Shown here in pieces: positions 1-15,879 of a stretch of 64,000 nucleotides of DNA; position 1 is the stretch's first letter, and every line of letters starts with the position of its first letter. The position numbers were made by a program, and so were the translations under genes. The stretch covers positions 2,875,001-2,939,000 of the forward strand of contig JAZGTH010000066.1 in the NCBI GenBank assembly GCA_036877525.1, written 5' to 3'. The DNA is from Chromobotia macracanthus. Its lineage: Eukaryota; Chordata; Actinopteri; Cypriniformes; Botiidae. A model generated the notes under the pieces. It worked only from the letters and a program-made list of their open reading frames with translations. It made no database searches and had not been told where the DNA came from.

Positions 1-233
1 TTCCATAACGAACCTTCATCAACATCCACAGAGCCTTTCTGTTGCTCTAAAGGTTATTTGTAGTGGAAAAAGGTTTTACAAATAATAAAGAGGTAAGAAA
101 GAAATGGTTCTTTTAAGAACCCTTTACTGAAAGTTTTTTTGGGGAACCAAAATGGTTCTTCTTTGGTATCGCTGTGAAAAACCCTTTTTAATAGCTTTAT
201 TTGTAAGAGTAGTGAGTTCTTCAGATCCCCTAC

Positions 234-2586
234 CACCAGTATCGGGGTCATGATAGTTAGGGTCCAGTCCTCTCTCCAACAGCGTGGCCATTTTTTCCAC
301 CTGATGGTTTTGGACATAGTCCAAAAACTTCTTCAGGTTGACCTTCAAAGGAGTGAGAGAGAGAATGACAGACAGAAAGAGAGCAGATGAGGTTAAATCC
401 CGTAAGACCTAATGACAGGAGTTAGTAAAGAGTCAGAAACAAGTGATGACAGAGACAGAACAAACACCTGGCAACAGTGTGAAGGATCTCTGCTCACTTC
501 CTCATGATGAGACCACATATTATTCAAAGGAAAAAGCTGTATTTACAATATTAAGAGACAAAATGAATCTTTAAAGAATGAACTGGAACAAAAGAGACAA
601 AAAGTACAATAGAACTAGTGTTTCATTATATTATATTAGACGTTCTAATGACTAATTCATTGCTCAGATTCCACTATTAAAGGTTATTTTTAACAGCCAG
701 ATAAAGTGCAAATAACAAAAAGTAACAAACCACACATTTTCATTTTTTTAATAGTGTAGTCACAGAGTTTAAAAATGCAAACCCCCTGTGAGCATTCACC
801 AGTGTGAAACCTCTACAACATAACACATTATTTACAATGCACCGGAGTGAATTCAGTGGACGCTGGTTACAAAACACTTCAAGTCGCCCTTTGCAAACTC
901 GGGTGGCTTTGTTATTAACTTATTAAAGGGGCTTGAGAGCTGGAAGCGACGAGAGAGAGCATTTTAACTGCTGAGGGAAGCAGAGTGAGGACAGGAGATA
1001 AATACACTGATAAAACACAAAGACACAAAGCTCAGTATAGGTTAGCTATTCATTCCTAGCAAGTACAAACAAGAGATTCTGTGATTCTTAATGTTTCTTT
1101 CCCAAGACATCCTCTCCTGCTCGCAATTAAGCAAACAGCTTCCATCTGATATGTGTGTAAAATAGTTAATTAACATGATGGAAAACACCACCTGGGTGTC
1201 GAGAAATAGACACGATTTTAACTAACATGCATTAAAAGTTAAAACAAACAAATAACCAGCTCACCTGCGTGTGGAGTTTCTGCATCTGTTTCTCGCTGAC
1301 ATCTGGCTGCTGGTACACTCTGCTCTTATAGCGGAACTGGAAAATTGGATTCAGGAGAAAAATACGAATGCGAAAATGTCATCATTCTGTGTTGTAATAG
1401 AATGAACAATTTAATCAATAATTTCTGATGAAAGAACTGCGGTCAAAAAAGTACCATGCTAGTCAATGGTATTTTTTTTTACCACGATAGTATGGCACCC
1501 TGTACATACCTTTATCAAGGTAATCATTCAGATATACCATATCCTGATACCACTTTATCACTGTATTACCACCACACTTTTAAGTCAGGAACTCAACCTG
1601 TTTTAAATAATTCCATAATATATCTGTAGTCTGAACAAATAATACAATACAATAAAATAGGAATGTGTGTTTCACTGTAGTCTAAGTGCCAGACCAGGAA
1701 ATGTTTGTCCAATCATTGCATTCGGTCCGAATGCGTTCAGTCCGAAAGTGAATGTATGTGTTCATGTGTTGGAGGAGGAGTGGCTTTGGAGAGATCTTAA
1801 GCTTTCAAATCTAGCTTTCTATTGCTAGCCTGTCTGAAACCACCCACCCTACCTTTAACTTCTACGCATTACCTCAAGGGCCGGGATGCCCTTGTTGGTG
1901 GGCAGGGGGTAATCTCCCAGAGGTCTTTCCTCCTCTAGGAAACCACTTTCTCTGCCATCCACCGCCGGCTGGAACAGACCGTAGTTCAACACGTCCCTCA
2001 GACTCTGTGTGAGTGTACACAGGATCTGCTGCTTAGCAACCCACACTGTGGCATCAGAACTGAACCGCATAGATTTCTGATGAAGACACAGAGAGGGACG
2101 AGAGACATGCAGAGAGAGTGAGAGAGTGAGATGGTCTGTCAGGCTGAAGCAGGTGTACAGATTAACTAGGGGAAAACAACTGCAAGCTATAATGCACAAA
2201 CAAAGGAAAACAACAAGAATAAAAACAGATCATGCATCTGATATTAACTAGCACTGACTGACTAACAACATTAAGACGAGTTCATGTTGCATAAACTGCT
2301 AACTTGAACCTGGAACAACCTTGACTGTGTTAAAAATAACTGTCATGCTGACACAAAACGTCTGTGAACTTTTTATTTAAAGCTTGGTTATGTAATTCTC
2401 TTACGTGTGTAAAATAGGTCAAATTGACTTGATGCTTTCTCACCGAGCTGCATAAGTTTCATTTTTTTAATCCACTAAAACCCAAACAGCTCTTAAGAGA
2501 AGCCTGAAACTGCAGAAAGCAAATCATTTACTGTAATAATGTAATTTAGAGAAAAAACACTTGGCCCGACTGCCTGTGGCTAAACA

Positions 2587-2648
<62 letters not shown>

Positions 2649-2838
2649 CGCACAGACTGCTGTAGGTCTGGAATGACCACACAGATCAACAGTGTGTCTC
2701 CCAGGCTGTGGCTGCTGGTTGGTTGATCCGGTGTGGGAGACTCGTCTCTGGAGCTGTCTGATTCCGAACTGCTCGAGTCAGAGAAACTCTGAGCCATTTC
2801 CTCCTCGCTGGACATGAGGCTCCGTGGCATGATCAACA
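234..2838 (-). CDS. shank2: SHANK2-type postsynaptic scaffold protein, first four coding exons (partial)
   Basis: Coding exons on the minus strand are 2830-2654 (ATG at 2830), 2076-1873, 1336-1265 and 342-234, in phase; the rest lies beyond the left edge. The start region MPRSLMSSEEEMAQSFSD closely resembles the known SHANK2 long-isoform N-terminus. Exons 1-3 encode the ubiquitin-like SPN domain (DATVWVAKQ, LTQSLRDVLNYGLFQP, FRYKSRVYQQ). Exon 4 begins the ankyrin-repeat region (LKKFLDYVQ, GLDPNYHDPDTG). SHANK proteins scaffold glutamate receptors and the actin cytoskeleton in the postsynaptic density; the SPN domain binds Ras-family GTPases. Exon 4 ends ACTGGTG|gtaggg in phase 1, so a glutamate codon probably follows as in other SHANKs. 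The acceptor before exon 1 is ctgtag at 2844-2839, leaving an 8-nt leader before ATG. SHANK2 rather than SHANK1 or SHANK3 rests mainly on the N-terminus; exon 4 is intermediate between paralogues. Confidence 0.85.
1690..1860 (+). mobile_element. MITE-like element family 2, right-half copy
   Basis: Shares cattgcattcggtccgaat, gttcatgtgttggagg and a terminal caccctacctttaa with the fuller copy at 41862-42192. It lies in the intron between the second and third coding exons of the shank2-type gene... specifically upstream in plus coordinates of exon 1336-1265 and next to exon 2076-1873. Confidence 0.6.
2588..2646. repeat. (TG)n/(CA)n microsatellite directly beside a splice donor
   Basis: About 27 uninterrupted TG units. 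On the shank2-type sense strand this reads as (CA)n and begins about 8 nt after the exon 1 donor TCT|gtgcgt, so it occupies the start of the intron. Confidence 0.95.
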
Positions 2839-3359
2839 CTACAGAGAGAGAGGAAAGACCGTCATAAATTAAACAGCATAATAATAGTGCCTCCAATGAG
2901 AACCTAAAGGTGTTGCAGCCTGACACCATAAAAGAACCTTTTAATATTTCAACAGTTTACATGTTTTTCTCAAATTGCAGGTTTCTTTACGTACTTCTCA
3001 TTACGTGCTTTATGATCACCAGCCATCCAGACAGAATTCAAGAGGCAGAACCAATAAAAATCATACAGTGTTGAAAACAAATTGCACCCACATGCAGTTT
3101 AGTGCAAGAAGCTGCCAGCAGATTTAACACATAGATATACAGATGATGTAATGTAAGCTGGGTCATATATGGTTCCCTATAAAGTAAAAATAGTATCCAG
3201 GATTTTTAAATAAATTATGCAGTGTATTTAATTATTTGCTTACACCGAGTTCAAAGCAACATTATTGGCCTTATTACAATAATAATTATTGATTTATGTA
3301 TTTAAAGATAAGATGAAAGTATATTAACTAAAATAACTAAAACAACATTAAGCTAAAAT

Positions 3360-3570
3360 ACTATTTTTTTATCTCTGTAAGGCAGATTATGCAATTTTAG
3401 AGAGGCTAGCGATAGCGAACTACCTTTTAAAGCACAAGATCCCGCCCTCCCTTTAGAGTGCTTCTCCAAAACACATGAACACATACTTTAACAGGCAGGT
3501 AGGGCATCTTATCATTGCATTTGGACCGATGATGAACATTTTACAGTCCTGAGCCACAGATGATGTCACT
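3360..3570 (-). mobile_element. MITE-like element family 2, partial copy
   Basis: Inverted, diverged copy of the element best seen at 41862-42192. It shares the recognisable blocks atgaacacatac and cattgcatttggaccga (the latter related to the family's cattgcattcggtccga). Related partial copies lie at 1690-1860 and 5305-5470. Confidence 0.55.
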
Positions 3571-3924
3571 TTAGGGAACTATTGTCATGCTAATGTAAAA
3601 TCTACTGTGACATCAAATCTGACTGGTACAGAAATGTTTGACATTAGATTTCATTTTTCAACTAGATTATCCTGGTAATATACCTGTCTATCAGTATTCT
3701 GGACTTCAGATACATTCACTAAACCTAACTATTCTTCAGATTATGCATAAGTCATGCATTATAGTTTCATATTTCATCATCTGCTCAGAGACACAGATGG
3801 AACATTTCCCTTCATAAAGCATTTTGCTCAGGAAAGTTTACAGATTTGGAAAATTATGTATTCCACTGGGTTATATAAGATCCTAAAATAAGGAAACAGT
3901 TCTCAAAAATGAGAAAACAACTAC

Positions 3925-4058
3925 CCAGCCAACAATTTTAGGATGTAAGAACGTTTCCCTAAAGTTTCCATTATATAAAGAAAATGATCAAACCATTATT
4001 TCGAAAGTTCTAGGAACATTTGAAACGTCCATTTTTTAGATGTTGTATTGCCGTTATC
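3925..4058 (-). mobile_element. AACGTT-rich MITE-like family 1, partial inverted copy
   Basis: Begins cccagccaacaattttagg and reads in reverse the end of the family-1 elements at 10665-10985 and 11743-12064. The ends of this family approximate a short terminal inverted repeat, CCCAGCTAAC ... GTTAGCTGGG. Confidence 0.6.
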
Positions 4059-4550
4059 GATCAATTTAAACACACACCATGGCTTTATCATTAAGGCAGT
4101 GGTTTATTGAAAGTAATGTCAAAATATTAATTTCGATCACTGTTGCCACGACAACTACTACACACATTTGTATTGTTTCTGTTAATGGAACTGCAGATGC
4201 ATTACGCTTTTCAAACACGCTGGATTTGCTATAAACTGTCATCATGTGTAAGAGTTCTTTAGTCTTCAGACGTGTGACACGCTTATATACTCGATTTGTG
4301 GTGTCATTTTATAGCTCACACAGTGCAGGGTAAGATACACACTCAACCTGAATGAGCAATAGTTTTAGTGGCCTTAGCAAGAACCATAATTTACAATGAA
4401 ACCATCTGAACCGAGCAATCTGAAGCAGGCAGAGAAACGAAAGTATAGCTTTCATCTGGGCCATTGAGTAAACCGCAGGGTGAGGAAACATGAGCTGTGA
4501 GATTGGAAGATGGAACACATGAGTCAGATCGACCGAGGGAGATAAACAAG

Positions 4551-4593
<43 letters not shown>
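4551..4593. repeat. (GA)n microsatellite
   Basis: Uninterrupted GAGA tract with one AAAG break, in the first intron of the shank2-type gene. Confidence 0.9.
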
Positions 4594-4727
4594 GAAGCTG
4601 GGCTGGCCTGGATCTGTGTCCGCTTGTTTTACCCCTAGTGACTTAACAGCAGCACCACACAGCTGTAAAATAGGACAAGGCTGAGCCTCAGATTTCACCG
4701 TGGTACAAGACCAGTAGAATTACCTCG

Positions 4728-4892
4728 GTTAACAGGGAACATTCTCAGAAGGTTGGCCAAAGTTCTCTAAACATTCTCTCAACATTATCAAATACATTCT
4801 TGCAGTAATGTTAGTAGACCTTTTTTAACATTATATATGCTATCAAAAATGTTATTCTGTAAAAACAGTGGCGTTATACACAACGTTGCTGA
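4728..4892 (+). mobile_element. AACGTT-rich MITE-like family 1, left-half copy
   Basis: Starts ggttaacagggaacattctc and contains ttcttgcagtaatgttagtaga, both shared with the copies at 5491-5792, 10665-10985 and 11743-12064. Confidence 0.6.
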
Positions 4893-5194
4893 AACTGATG
4901 AAAAATAAATAAGAACCAAGGGCGAGTATATCAAAACATGTCATCTTACTCCCTCCCATGGGCTGTGTTTAAAAGAATCCATGCAGGAATAATTACTGGA
5001 CCCAGAGGAAGATCCCTGACTTACACTGTCAATAATGTACCAGCAATAAATGTGTACTGTTTCTGCAGTAGATTTCAGCTATTCATCTACCCCTCAGCCA
5101 CTGGCTCTCCAGGCAAAACTAAATCAATTTAGAAGCTCTGTTTAATGAGTCCTTCACTCCCTGTGTTGTCAAGTACATAACAGCCCATAACAAA

Positions 5195-5222
5195 ACAAAT
5201 AATAATAATAATAATAATAATA
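5195..5222. repeat. (AAT)n microsatellite
   Basis: About nine ATA/AAT units in an intron of the shank2-type gene. Confidence 0.9.
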
Positions 5223-5304
5223 AAGCTGTCACATCGTAATGAATGCACTTGTGTCCACTAATTTGACAAAGGGCTGCTATCAGTGTCACAAATTAACTTT
5301 CTAA

Positions 5305-5470
5305 TTAAAGGCAGGGTAGGCCATGTTTTCCAGAAACGTTTTTGTTATGCTGGTTGAAAGTCTCTTCACATCCTGATAGCATCACTAAGTACAGTCTAAA
5401 TATATTTATATCAATATGTATCTTCTATAGAAGATGCAGGACCATAAAATGTTCAACTGCATCACTGCAT
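5305..5470 (+). mobile_element. MITE-like element family 2, left-half copy
   Basis: Starts taaaggcagggtaggccatg, followed by tgctggttgaaagt and gcaggaccataaa as in the fuller copy at 41862-42192. Confidence 0.6.
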
Positions 5471-5490
5471 GCTGTGTTGCGGTAACCACA

Positions 5491-5792
5491 TCCCAGCAAG
5501 GTTTCCTAAACGTTCTCTCAAAGTTATCAAAAACGTTCTTGCAGTAACATTAGTAGAACTTTTTTACCGTTATATATCATATATCTAAAATGTTATTTTG
5601 AAGTTGTGGAATATTTTTTAAAAACATTACAGATTAAAAAACACTTAGAATAATCTTCTTTCACCAGACAATGGCATTAATACAATGTCTAAAAACTGGA
5701 CATTTTGAACATTCCTAGAACATTCAACATAACATTTTTAACGTTTTTGTTACCTAATGAAAACATACTAACTAAAATTGTTAGCCTGGTTA
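5491..5792 (+). mobile_element. AACGTT-rich MITE-like family 1, near full-length copy
   Basis: Shares internal blocks with the two copies in the actin introns (cattcctagaacattcaa, aacgtttttgttacctaatg) and ends attgttagcctggtta. Confidence 0.65.
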
Positions 5793-6609
5793 TTGCTCTG
5801 AGTACAGGAGGCTGAGATGCTGCCGTGTCGGGGCTGCAGAGGCAGAATTCGCTGAACTCGGCTGTCAGTGCATGTTAAGCTGAAAGCTTAAATGTCTCAG
5901 TGAATTTCAGCTTTTCGAAATAATCACACTCATAGACTCAAACTTAGCCTCTGTTATACCCAACCTTAAGCTAACTGAGGACAAACTTTTATCCTGAGAT
6001 ATCACTGCGCTGATAAAATCCCAGGCCACTGATTGGTTGGTTTATGTTAGGAGATCTGTTAAAATCTGCAGATAGTATCTAGAGACATACATACATACAA
6101 TAGCTTGTGGCCCTGGTGGCCTTAAGAAGTGTCACTACTAGATTCAGTCTTTTTCTGTTGCTATGGAGGTATGGAGGTTGGAAAGCCCAGGAGACCAGCA
6201 TGTACCCAAGCAGTAGATGTGAGAAAACCTGGATGTGGTGTTTCTGAATAATGCTGGCCTAAAATATGTTTAAGAAGCATACATTATTATCCATATATTG
6301 ACTTGTCTTGGATAGGCCTGTAACCATGCATGGTCCAGTCCAGCTGCCTGAACGACGGGCAAGACTTTTATATAGAGATACAAAACTACAACAACATTAA
6401 AATGATACGATGTAACATTTAATAAAACAGTGTGTGCGCAAACCGAGGACTTCTCCAAACTTTGGGCATGACCTGCGCGACCCAAAAGCAAAGCAGTAAG
6501 TAAATCATCAGTCACCTCAGAGTAAAGGACATAAATTGTTCAAGAAAATAACCTTTGTGTAACGTTCAAACAACTATCTTTTAGTATCTATCTCGGCTAT
6601 AGATCCAGC

Positions 6610-6697
6610 GTCACCGCGCATCTCCAGCATCGCCGCGCATCTCCAACATCTCCAGCATCTCCAACATCTCCAGCATCTCCAGCATCAACTTCACAGT
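6610..6697. repeat. 9-bp minisatellite (catctccag)n
   Basis: About nine imperfect copies of catctccag/caacatctc. In the minus frame it reads as repeats of Gly-Asp-Ala/Val, but nothing supports it being coding. Confidence 0.8.
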
Positions 6698-6809
6698 TTC
6701 CTGCCTCTGCATTTAAAGTCAAGCGACCCAGATGCAGCACTGATCTTAGTGCAATGTGGGCACACAAATACGTGCAAACATTAAGCGACAACCAAGGTGC
6801 GTACCTTAC

Positions 6810-7005
6810 CGCATCCGGCACCCGGTCCCTCGCTTTGACTCGTTCTTTCTCCAGAGGAGGACGGATCTCCGCAGGGTTTGTCGAGCGGTCCGCACTGAGA
6901 CGAGGAAGCAGCGAGTATGCGCGGGGGGAGGCGGGCAACATTTGCGCTGGAATCGGGGCGTTGGGGGGGTTTATCTCTGCAGGCGGAGCCGAGGTCCCCT
7001 AACAC
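6810..7005 (-). promoter_or_regulatory. Probable CpG-rich first (non-coding) exon and promoter of the shank2-type gene
   Basis: Minus-strand sequence around 7000-6810 is GC-rich with many CpGs and ends in a good splice donor, GATGCG|gtaagg, at 6810/6809. The next downstream acceptor on this strand that fits is the one just before the shank2-type ATG. A 5' leader exon is therefore likely. The transcription start cannot be fixed from sequence alone. The open frame through it is short and has no recognisable homology. Confidence 0.4.
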
Positions 7006-7021
7006 ACCTGCGTCTGCAATA

Positions 7022-8850
7022 AAACGTTAGAATAACATTTCTGAAACGTACGAGTGTGAGAAGAGGGCATCATCCCTTAAAATGATATCAGAGCTGAAGT
7101 GGATGGCTGGTAGCTGCTTCTGAATTAATACACCCTCTCTGAGTTTATCAATACAAGTCTAAACCTGAGGCAGCTGCAGAAGATCATGTAGAAGATCATG
7201 CAGAAGATCATGCTAATCCACTGATTATGAATCTGCTGTATTGTATGCAGAAGAAACAGGCAGACTGTAATAAGCATGAACAGAATTCATAAAGGGTCCA
7301 TCCTCTTTGGTTGTCTTATTGCATTAATCACTGTAACCTGCTAGATGTCTTCAGCTTCACGTGTCTTTGATTTCTCCATCAGTCAGAAGTGGGGCAGCGG
7401 CCTGCAGGAATCAGCCTGTCTTCAAAACCCTCTCTACTGTAAATCCTTCATAAGCCACATCGCCCAGCACTGGCTCTCTGTTTTATAACTGAAACTGGAG
7501 GTGAGCAAAGCAGAACCCACCCAAAATACGATGCATAAGGTAGACAGAAACAAGTCACAAATAAATGTTTTTAAACGTCCAGCAGAAATTACAGTAGGAA
7601 GCAAAAGTGCTGATTTATTAAATAATTTTGCCCCTTCAAAGCTGCAAATCTGTAACTTTCACCTCTCTGTCTGCATCTCTGTTTGAAACATACAACTGCA
7701 GGTTACTTTATAAGTTCTTTTATGCATGTTGAAGTCAAATAAAGTCAAAATGACATTTCCCAGGAAATCGGACCGACAGCTCCAATTATAAATCATTATT
7801 AGAATCTTATCGTTGGGAATCGGGCTAAGGGAACAGTTTTGAACAGTGATTAATAACTGTTTGAACCAAAAAGTTATGGATTATGAATTATGGATTGCAG
7901 CTTTAAAGCACTGCTGCAGTGTTTTCTGCATTTGTAATCGTTTTTTTCCTACAAACAGATCAGAAACATATAAAGAATATGTAACAGGATGCTTCACAGG
8001 GGATTTGAAGATTATTTTTATCCAAAGTTTTGAAACAAACTTAATACCAACAAATGCAATTGTATTTTTACCTCACATGTCCTGTCCTAGATTGGTAGGT
8101 TTCAGTGTAGATTTTTGTGAGACACAGTGTCCTGTTCTGTTGCTCGACCAGACAGTATCAGCTGCGCCTCTGGCCTACATTAAAGTGACCTGTTTTCTTC
8201 TCATCATATATTTTTAAGCTATTGATGACCTCAGCAGTAACCCTCACACAGCAGGATCTGTCTACATTATCACTTGGCTTTAACAAGCATTTTCTTTCAG
8301 AAAACCATGGGAGATCAAATTATGTTATAATGCAATGTTACGGTGACAGATTTGAGCGTGCAAGTTATTTTACATCAATTCCACAGCAAGTTAAGAGACT
8401 GATTTCCAGAGAGTTTGGAGGGTTATCTCACAGCTGAAGTCTGCCATCCTGTGGTAGCCGTGGACAACAATCCAAAACTTGACAAAACTTAAGAAATTAT
8501 AATATATGTGATATTAGATATATTTGGTATGCCTGCAGAATATATCATACATTTTATTTGCATTATTAATATTTTATGTCAATTATTAGCAAAAAAACTA
8601 CTGTGGTTGGAAACCAACTCACAAATCAGCACATATATTCTGCTACAGCTATTTAAAACTTGCAGATTCGTCATGTTTTGTCAGTTTTTGTTTTATAAGT
8701 TAAACAAAACAATTAAATCTATTCGGTGTAGCCCGTAGAACCTGAGAACTGAGTACATATGTGACATGCCTGCACACTTCTGTGCTCCAGAACTCCAGTT
8801 CTGTTCAGTTCGAATCAGAAGGTTCTTATATACAGCAAGAGAAACTTGTT
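7022..8850. other. Intergenic spacer between the shank2-type first exon and the actin 3' end
   Basis: No convincing gene is seen. Short open frames here lack splice-consistent homology. A fragment of an interspersed repeat (ccaaaaagttatggattatg ... attgcagctttaaag) at about 7866-7906 is related to copies at 29500-29625 and 62664-62912. Confidence 0.6.
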
Positions 8851-8867
8851 GAAAATATGTAAATGTG

Positions 8868-8885
8868 TTTATTGAACAATTTATT
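8868..8885 (-). terminator. Two polyadenylation signals of the actin gene
   Basis: AATAAA on the minus strand occurs at 8873-8868 and 8885-8880, about 120-135 nt past the actin stop codon at 9005, giving a short 3' UTR. Cleavage is expected near 8850. Confidence 0.7.
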
Positions 8886-9004
8886 GGGGCCGTAGACGTG
8901 AATCTTTGTACAGAGGAAACAAACATGAAACCATGGTACAAACAGAAGACAGGGTGGAAGGACACGCAGTGGAGCGCAGAACAGAGGAGAAGATTAGGAG
9001 GAAT

Positions 9005-12278
<3,274 letters not shown>

Positions 12279-12804
12279 GTTGGTTTAGACAGCTGCTGTT
12301 CATTTTATTGGAATTTGATCACAAATGCCACACACACAAAACAAAAACATCACACGTCCCATCAAAAAAAGAATCAATTTTGCTTCTCATTAATATTGGT
12401 GTCTTTGATTATTGATTTCTTGTGACAGACTCAAACTTCTGGTTATCTTTTGCGCATAAATGGAGCTTTCTCAAAAGTCTGAGACATCATTGAAAATCTG
12501 AAATTCCAAAACTGGAAATAAAGTTTTAGGATTTTGAACAATTCTAAACAAGTGATGGGCAATGAATACGAAATTTCACACAAGATGTAACATTCTGAAA
12601 TCGAGTTACAGATCAAATGCTTGTCTCAGATGTTTGGACTCTATTACAAATATTTTAGACATAAATTATTGTTCATATATTTTACAAATATTTCAAAAAT
12701 TCCATTTACTTGTAAAAACATATCAAGGCACGAAGCTCATTTACACTGTCTGCTGTAGTCCAACAAATCAATCAACCAATAAGGATCCACCGCAGTAGAC
12801 TCAC

Positions 12805-12940
12805 CCAGGAGAGCTTGCAAAAGAGGCCTGGAAATATGCTCCCGCGAGAGCGGTAGAAAAGTTGAGAGTGAGCAACCCGTTCACCTGCCGTCCGTATTTA
12901 TATGCGTTCCACCAGGAGCCTTGTCGCCTTTTTAGGACAC
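12805..12940 (-). promoter_or_regulatory. Actin promoter: CArG box, TATA box and non-coding exon 1
   Basis: On the minus strand a perfect CArG (SRF) box, CC(A/T)6GG, is at 12936-12927 (plus strand CCTTTTTAGG). A TATAAATA box follows at 12902-12895. A start near 12870-12865 would give a leader exon ending at 12805 with donor TCCTGG|GTGAGT. A matching acceptor (aacag or cagcag) lies about 15-20 nt before the ATG at 12278. This arrangement of leader exon, intron and ATG exon is standard for vertebrate muscle actin genes. The two boxes are seen directly; the start site and the leader exon are inferred. Confidence 0.65.
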
Positions 12941-13544
12941 GTTACAACCATGCCTGCATCACACAAAGGTGGGCCGTCCCACGTGAAGACAGACTGCTGG
13001 AAGGGGGTCTAGCAATGGCGGCCATCAACAGACAGTTGCATTTAATATTAGAAGATAATTTATGGCCCCTGTGGACAGCGTTGGCTATTGTTGGACAGAG
13101 AGGTGGCAGTTCGCTGGAAGAGAATGGCATTCTAGTTCTGGCTAAAAATAAGACGCATTGCATTGGTCATAATCGTCGAATGACCATTTGTCTGTTCTCT
13201 GCTATGTGTCAGTTGTGAGGAACTTCAAACTCGCCTTCAAAGGAAACAAACATTGTTGCAGCATATGGGACTGGATGCAGGCCTACCAAATGTGGAATGA
13301 TTTTCAAGGTCTCTACCCCAACAAAAGTCACAGCCTCCAGGAAATGGACGATGTGTTGCACTTTGTAGAGTTCGTAAACCTGTCCTTTTGGGTGGTTCTG
13401 CAATTAAATGCCAGAAAAAGCGACTTAATCGTGAACAGCAATGCGATGTTGAGAATGACACAAAATAAGGATGTCTTTTAAAATGGCCTCCAGATCACGA
13501 CAATAACAAAATCACTGGCTCATTTGTGTTGGTATGTTGAAGGG

Positions 13545-13745
13545 ACGGTTCACCCAAAAATGAAAATTCTTCCATTGTTTACTCACCCTCATGTCATTCC
13601 AAACCTGCATGACTTTTTTTTCTGAGGAACACAAAAGAAGATATTTTTAGAAACATCTCTGTGGTTTTGGGTTCACATACAACAAATGTCAATGGGTCCC
13701 ATCGTTGTTTGGTTAAAGTTCCAAAGCATAACTTTTGCCTCTCTG
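13545..13745 (+). mobile_element. Truncated copy of a common cyprinid interspersed element
   Basis: Begins ggttcacccaaaaatgaaaa, then tcaccctcatgtcattccaa and acacaaaagaagatattttt. These are the hallmark blocks of a very abundant non-autonomous element of cyprinid genomes. The inverted right half is missing. Confidence 0.75.
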
Positions 13746-14285
13746 AAGTTCTTTATTGCAAAAGTAATTGTGTTGTGCTAAATTAGATTCACTTGATTTT
13801 CATGAAAACTGTGATGAAAGGAGAGGCATTACCCTGGATATGAATGGAATGTAATTCTATCTTACTACTATAATAAACACAATCTTGTGTTTACAGCTTT
13901 GCCATTTTTAAAAACAGCTTGTGAAACTGAATGTATTCAAATAATGCTACATGTGCATGTTTAATATAGTCATTTTATAATGCAAAATAATTGTATACTT
14001 GCACAATCCAGTTATGTGTAAAATAATAAATCAGGAAAGGGATGTTAAAAGTCACAGCTGATATTATTTCCAGACAGCAGCAGACCACAACATGTGTTTG
14101 TACATAAACACCTGAAAAACAGAGCGAGGCAAATATAAAACAATCACGGCAGGGTTTCAAGCATTATTTGCTACAGAAATGTCTCCAACTGACACAATTT
14201 CTGTGTTCCAGATTGATTGTCACTTCATTTCATTGCTGTCATGCATATCCTTCAAATTTATCAAATCACAGAGCTTCCAACTCCC

Positions 14286-15587
14286 TAGCAACACTTTCTG
14301 AACACACCCCTACAACATACACACGCCCACAACACACACACACCCAACACACCAAACACACCCACCACAAACACACACCCACCCAACACACCAAACACAC
14401 ACACCCACCACAAACACACACACACACACCCAACACACACGCTCACAACACCCACCCACCCAACACACCAAACACACACACACACACCCAACACACCAAA
14501 CACACACACACCCAACACACACGCCCACAACACCCACCCACCCAACACACCAAACACACACACACACATACACACGCCCACAACACACACACATCCAACA
14601 CACCAAACACACACACCCACCACAAACACACACACACACCCAACACACACGCCCACAACACCCACCCACCCAACACACCAAACACACACCCACCCAACAC
14701 ACCAAACACACACACACACATACACACGCCCACAACACACACACATCCAACACACCAAACACACACACCCACCACAAACACACACACACACACCCAACAC
14801 ACACGCCCACAACACCCACCCACCCAACACATCAAACACACACATACAAACGCCCACAACACACACACACCCAACACACCAAAACACACACACCCAAACA
14901 CACCCCACAACACCCACCCACCAACACACAAACACACACACACACATACACACGCCACAAACACCTCCAACACACCAAACACACACACCCACCACAAACA
15001 CACACACACACACCCAACACACACGCCCACAACACCCACCCACCCAACACATCAAACACACACATACACACGCCCACAACACACACACACCCAACACACC
15101 AAACACACACATACACACACGCCCACAACACACCCAACACACACACACATACACACGCCCACAACACCCACCCACCCAACACACCAAACACACACACCCA
15201 CCACAAACACACACACACACACCCAACACACACGCCCACAACACCCACCCACCCAACACACCAAACACACACACCCACCACAAACACACACACACACACC
15301 CAACACACACGCCCACAACACCCACCCACCCAACACATCAAACACACACACACACACACACACACACCCAACACACCAAACACACACATACACACACGCC
15401 CACAACACACCCAACACACACACACATACACACGCCCACAACACCCACCCACCCAACACACCAAACACACACACACCACAAACACACACACACACACCCA
15501 ACACACACGCCCACAACACCCACCCACCCAACACACCAAACACACACACACACACACACCACACACACACACCCAACACACCAAACA

Positions 15588-15621
<34 letters not shown>

Positions 15622-15872
15622 AACACACCCACCCACCCAACACACCAAACACACACCCACCACAAACACACACACACACCCAACACAAACACAGACACAC
15701 ACACGCCTACAACACACACCCACCCAACACACCAAACACATACACCCACCCACAACACACACCCACCCAACACACCAAACACATACCCACATACACACAC
15801 ACACACCAAACACACACACCCACCCACACCCAACACACCCACATACACACACACACACCAAACACACACTTT
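14286..15872. repeat. 1.6-kb (CA)-rich complex satellite
   Basis: Runs of (CA)n alternate with CCCACCACAAACACA, CCCAACACACC and ACACGCCCACAACACCC blocks, forming higher-order units repeated many times. One strand is almost free of G apart from isolated ACACGCCC units. Several reading frames on both strands are open for hundreds of codons only because the repeat lacks stops; the products (Thr/His/Pro/Asn, or Cys/Val/Gly/Trp) are not taken as genes. Confidence 0.95.
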
Positions 15873-15879
15873 TGGCTCT

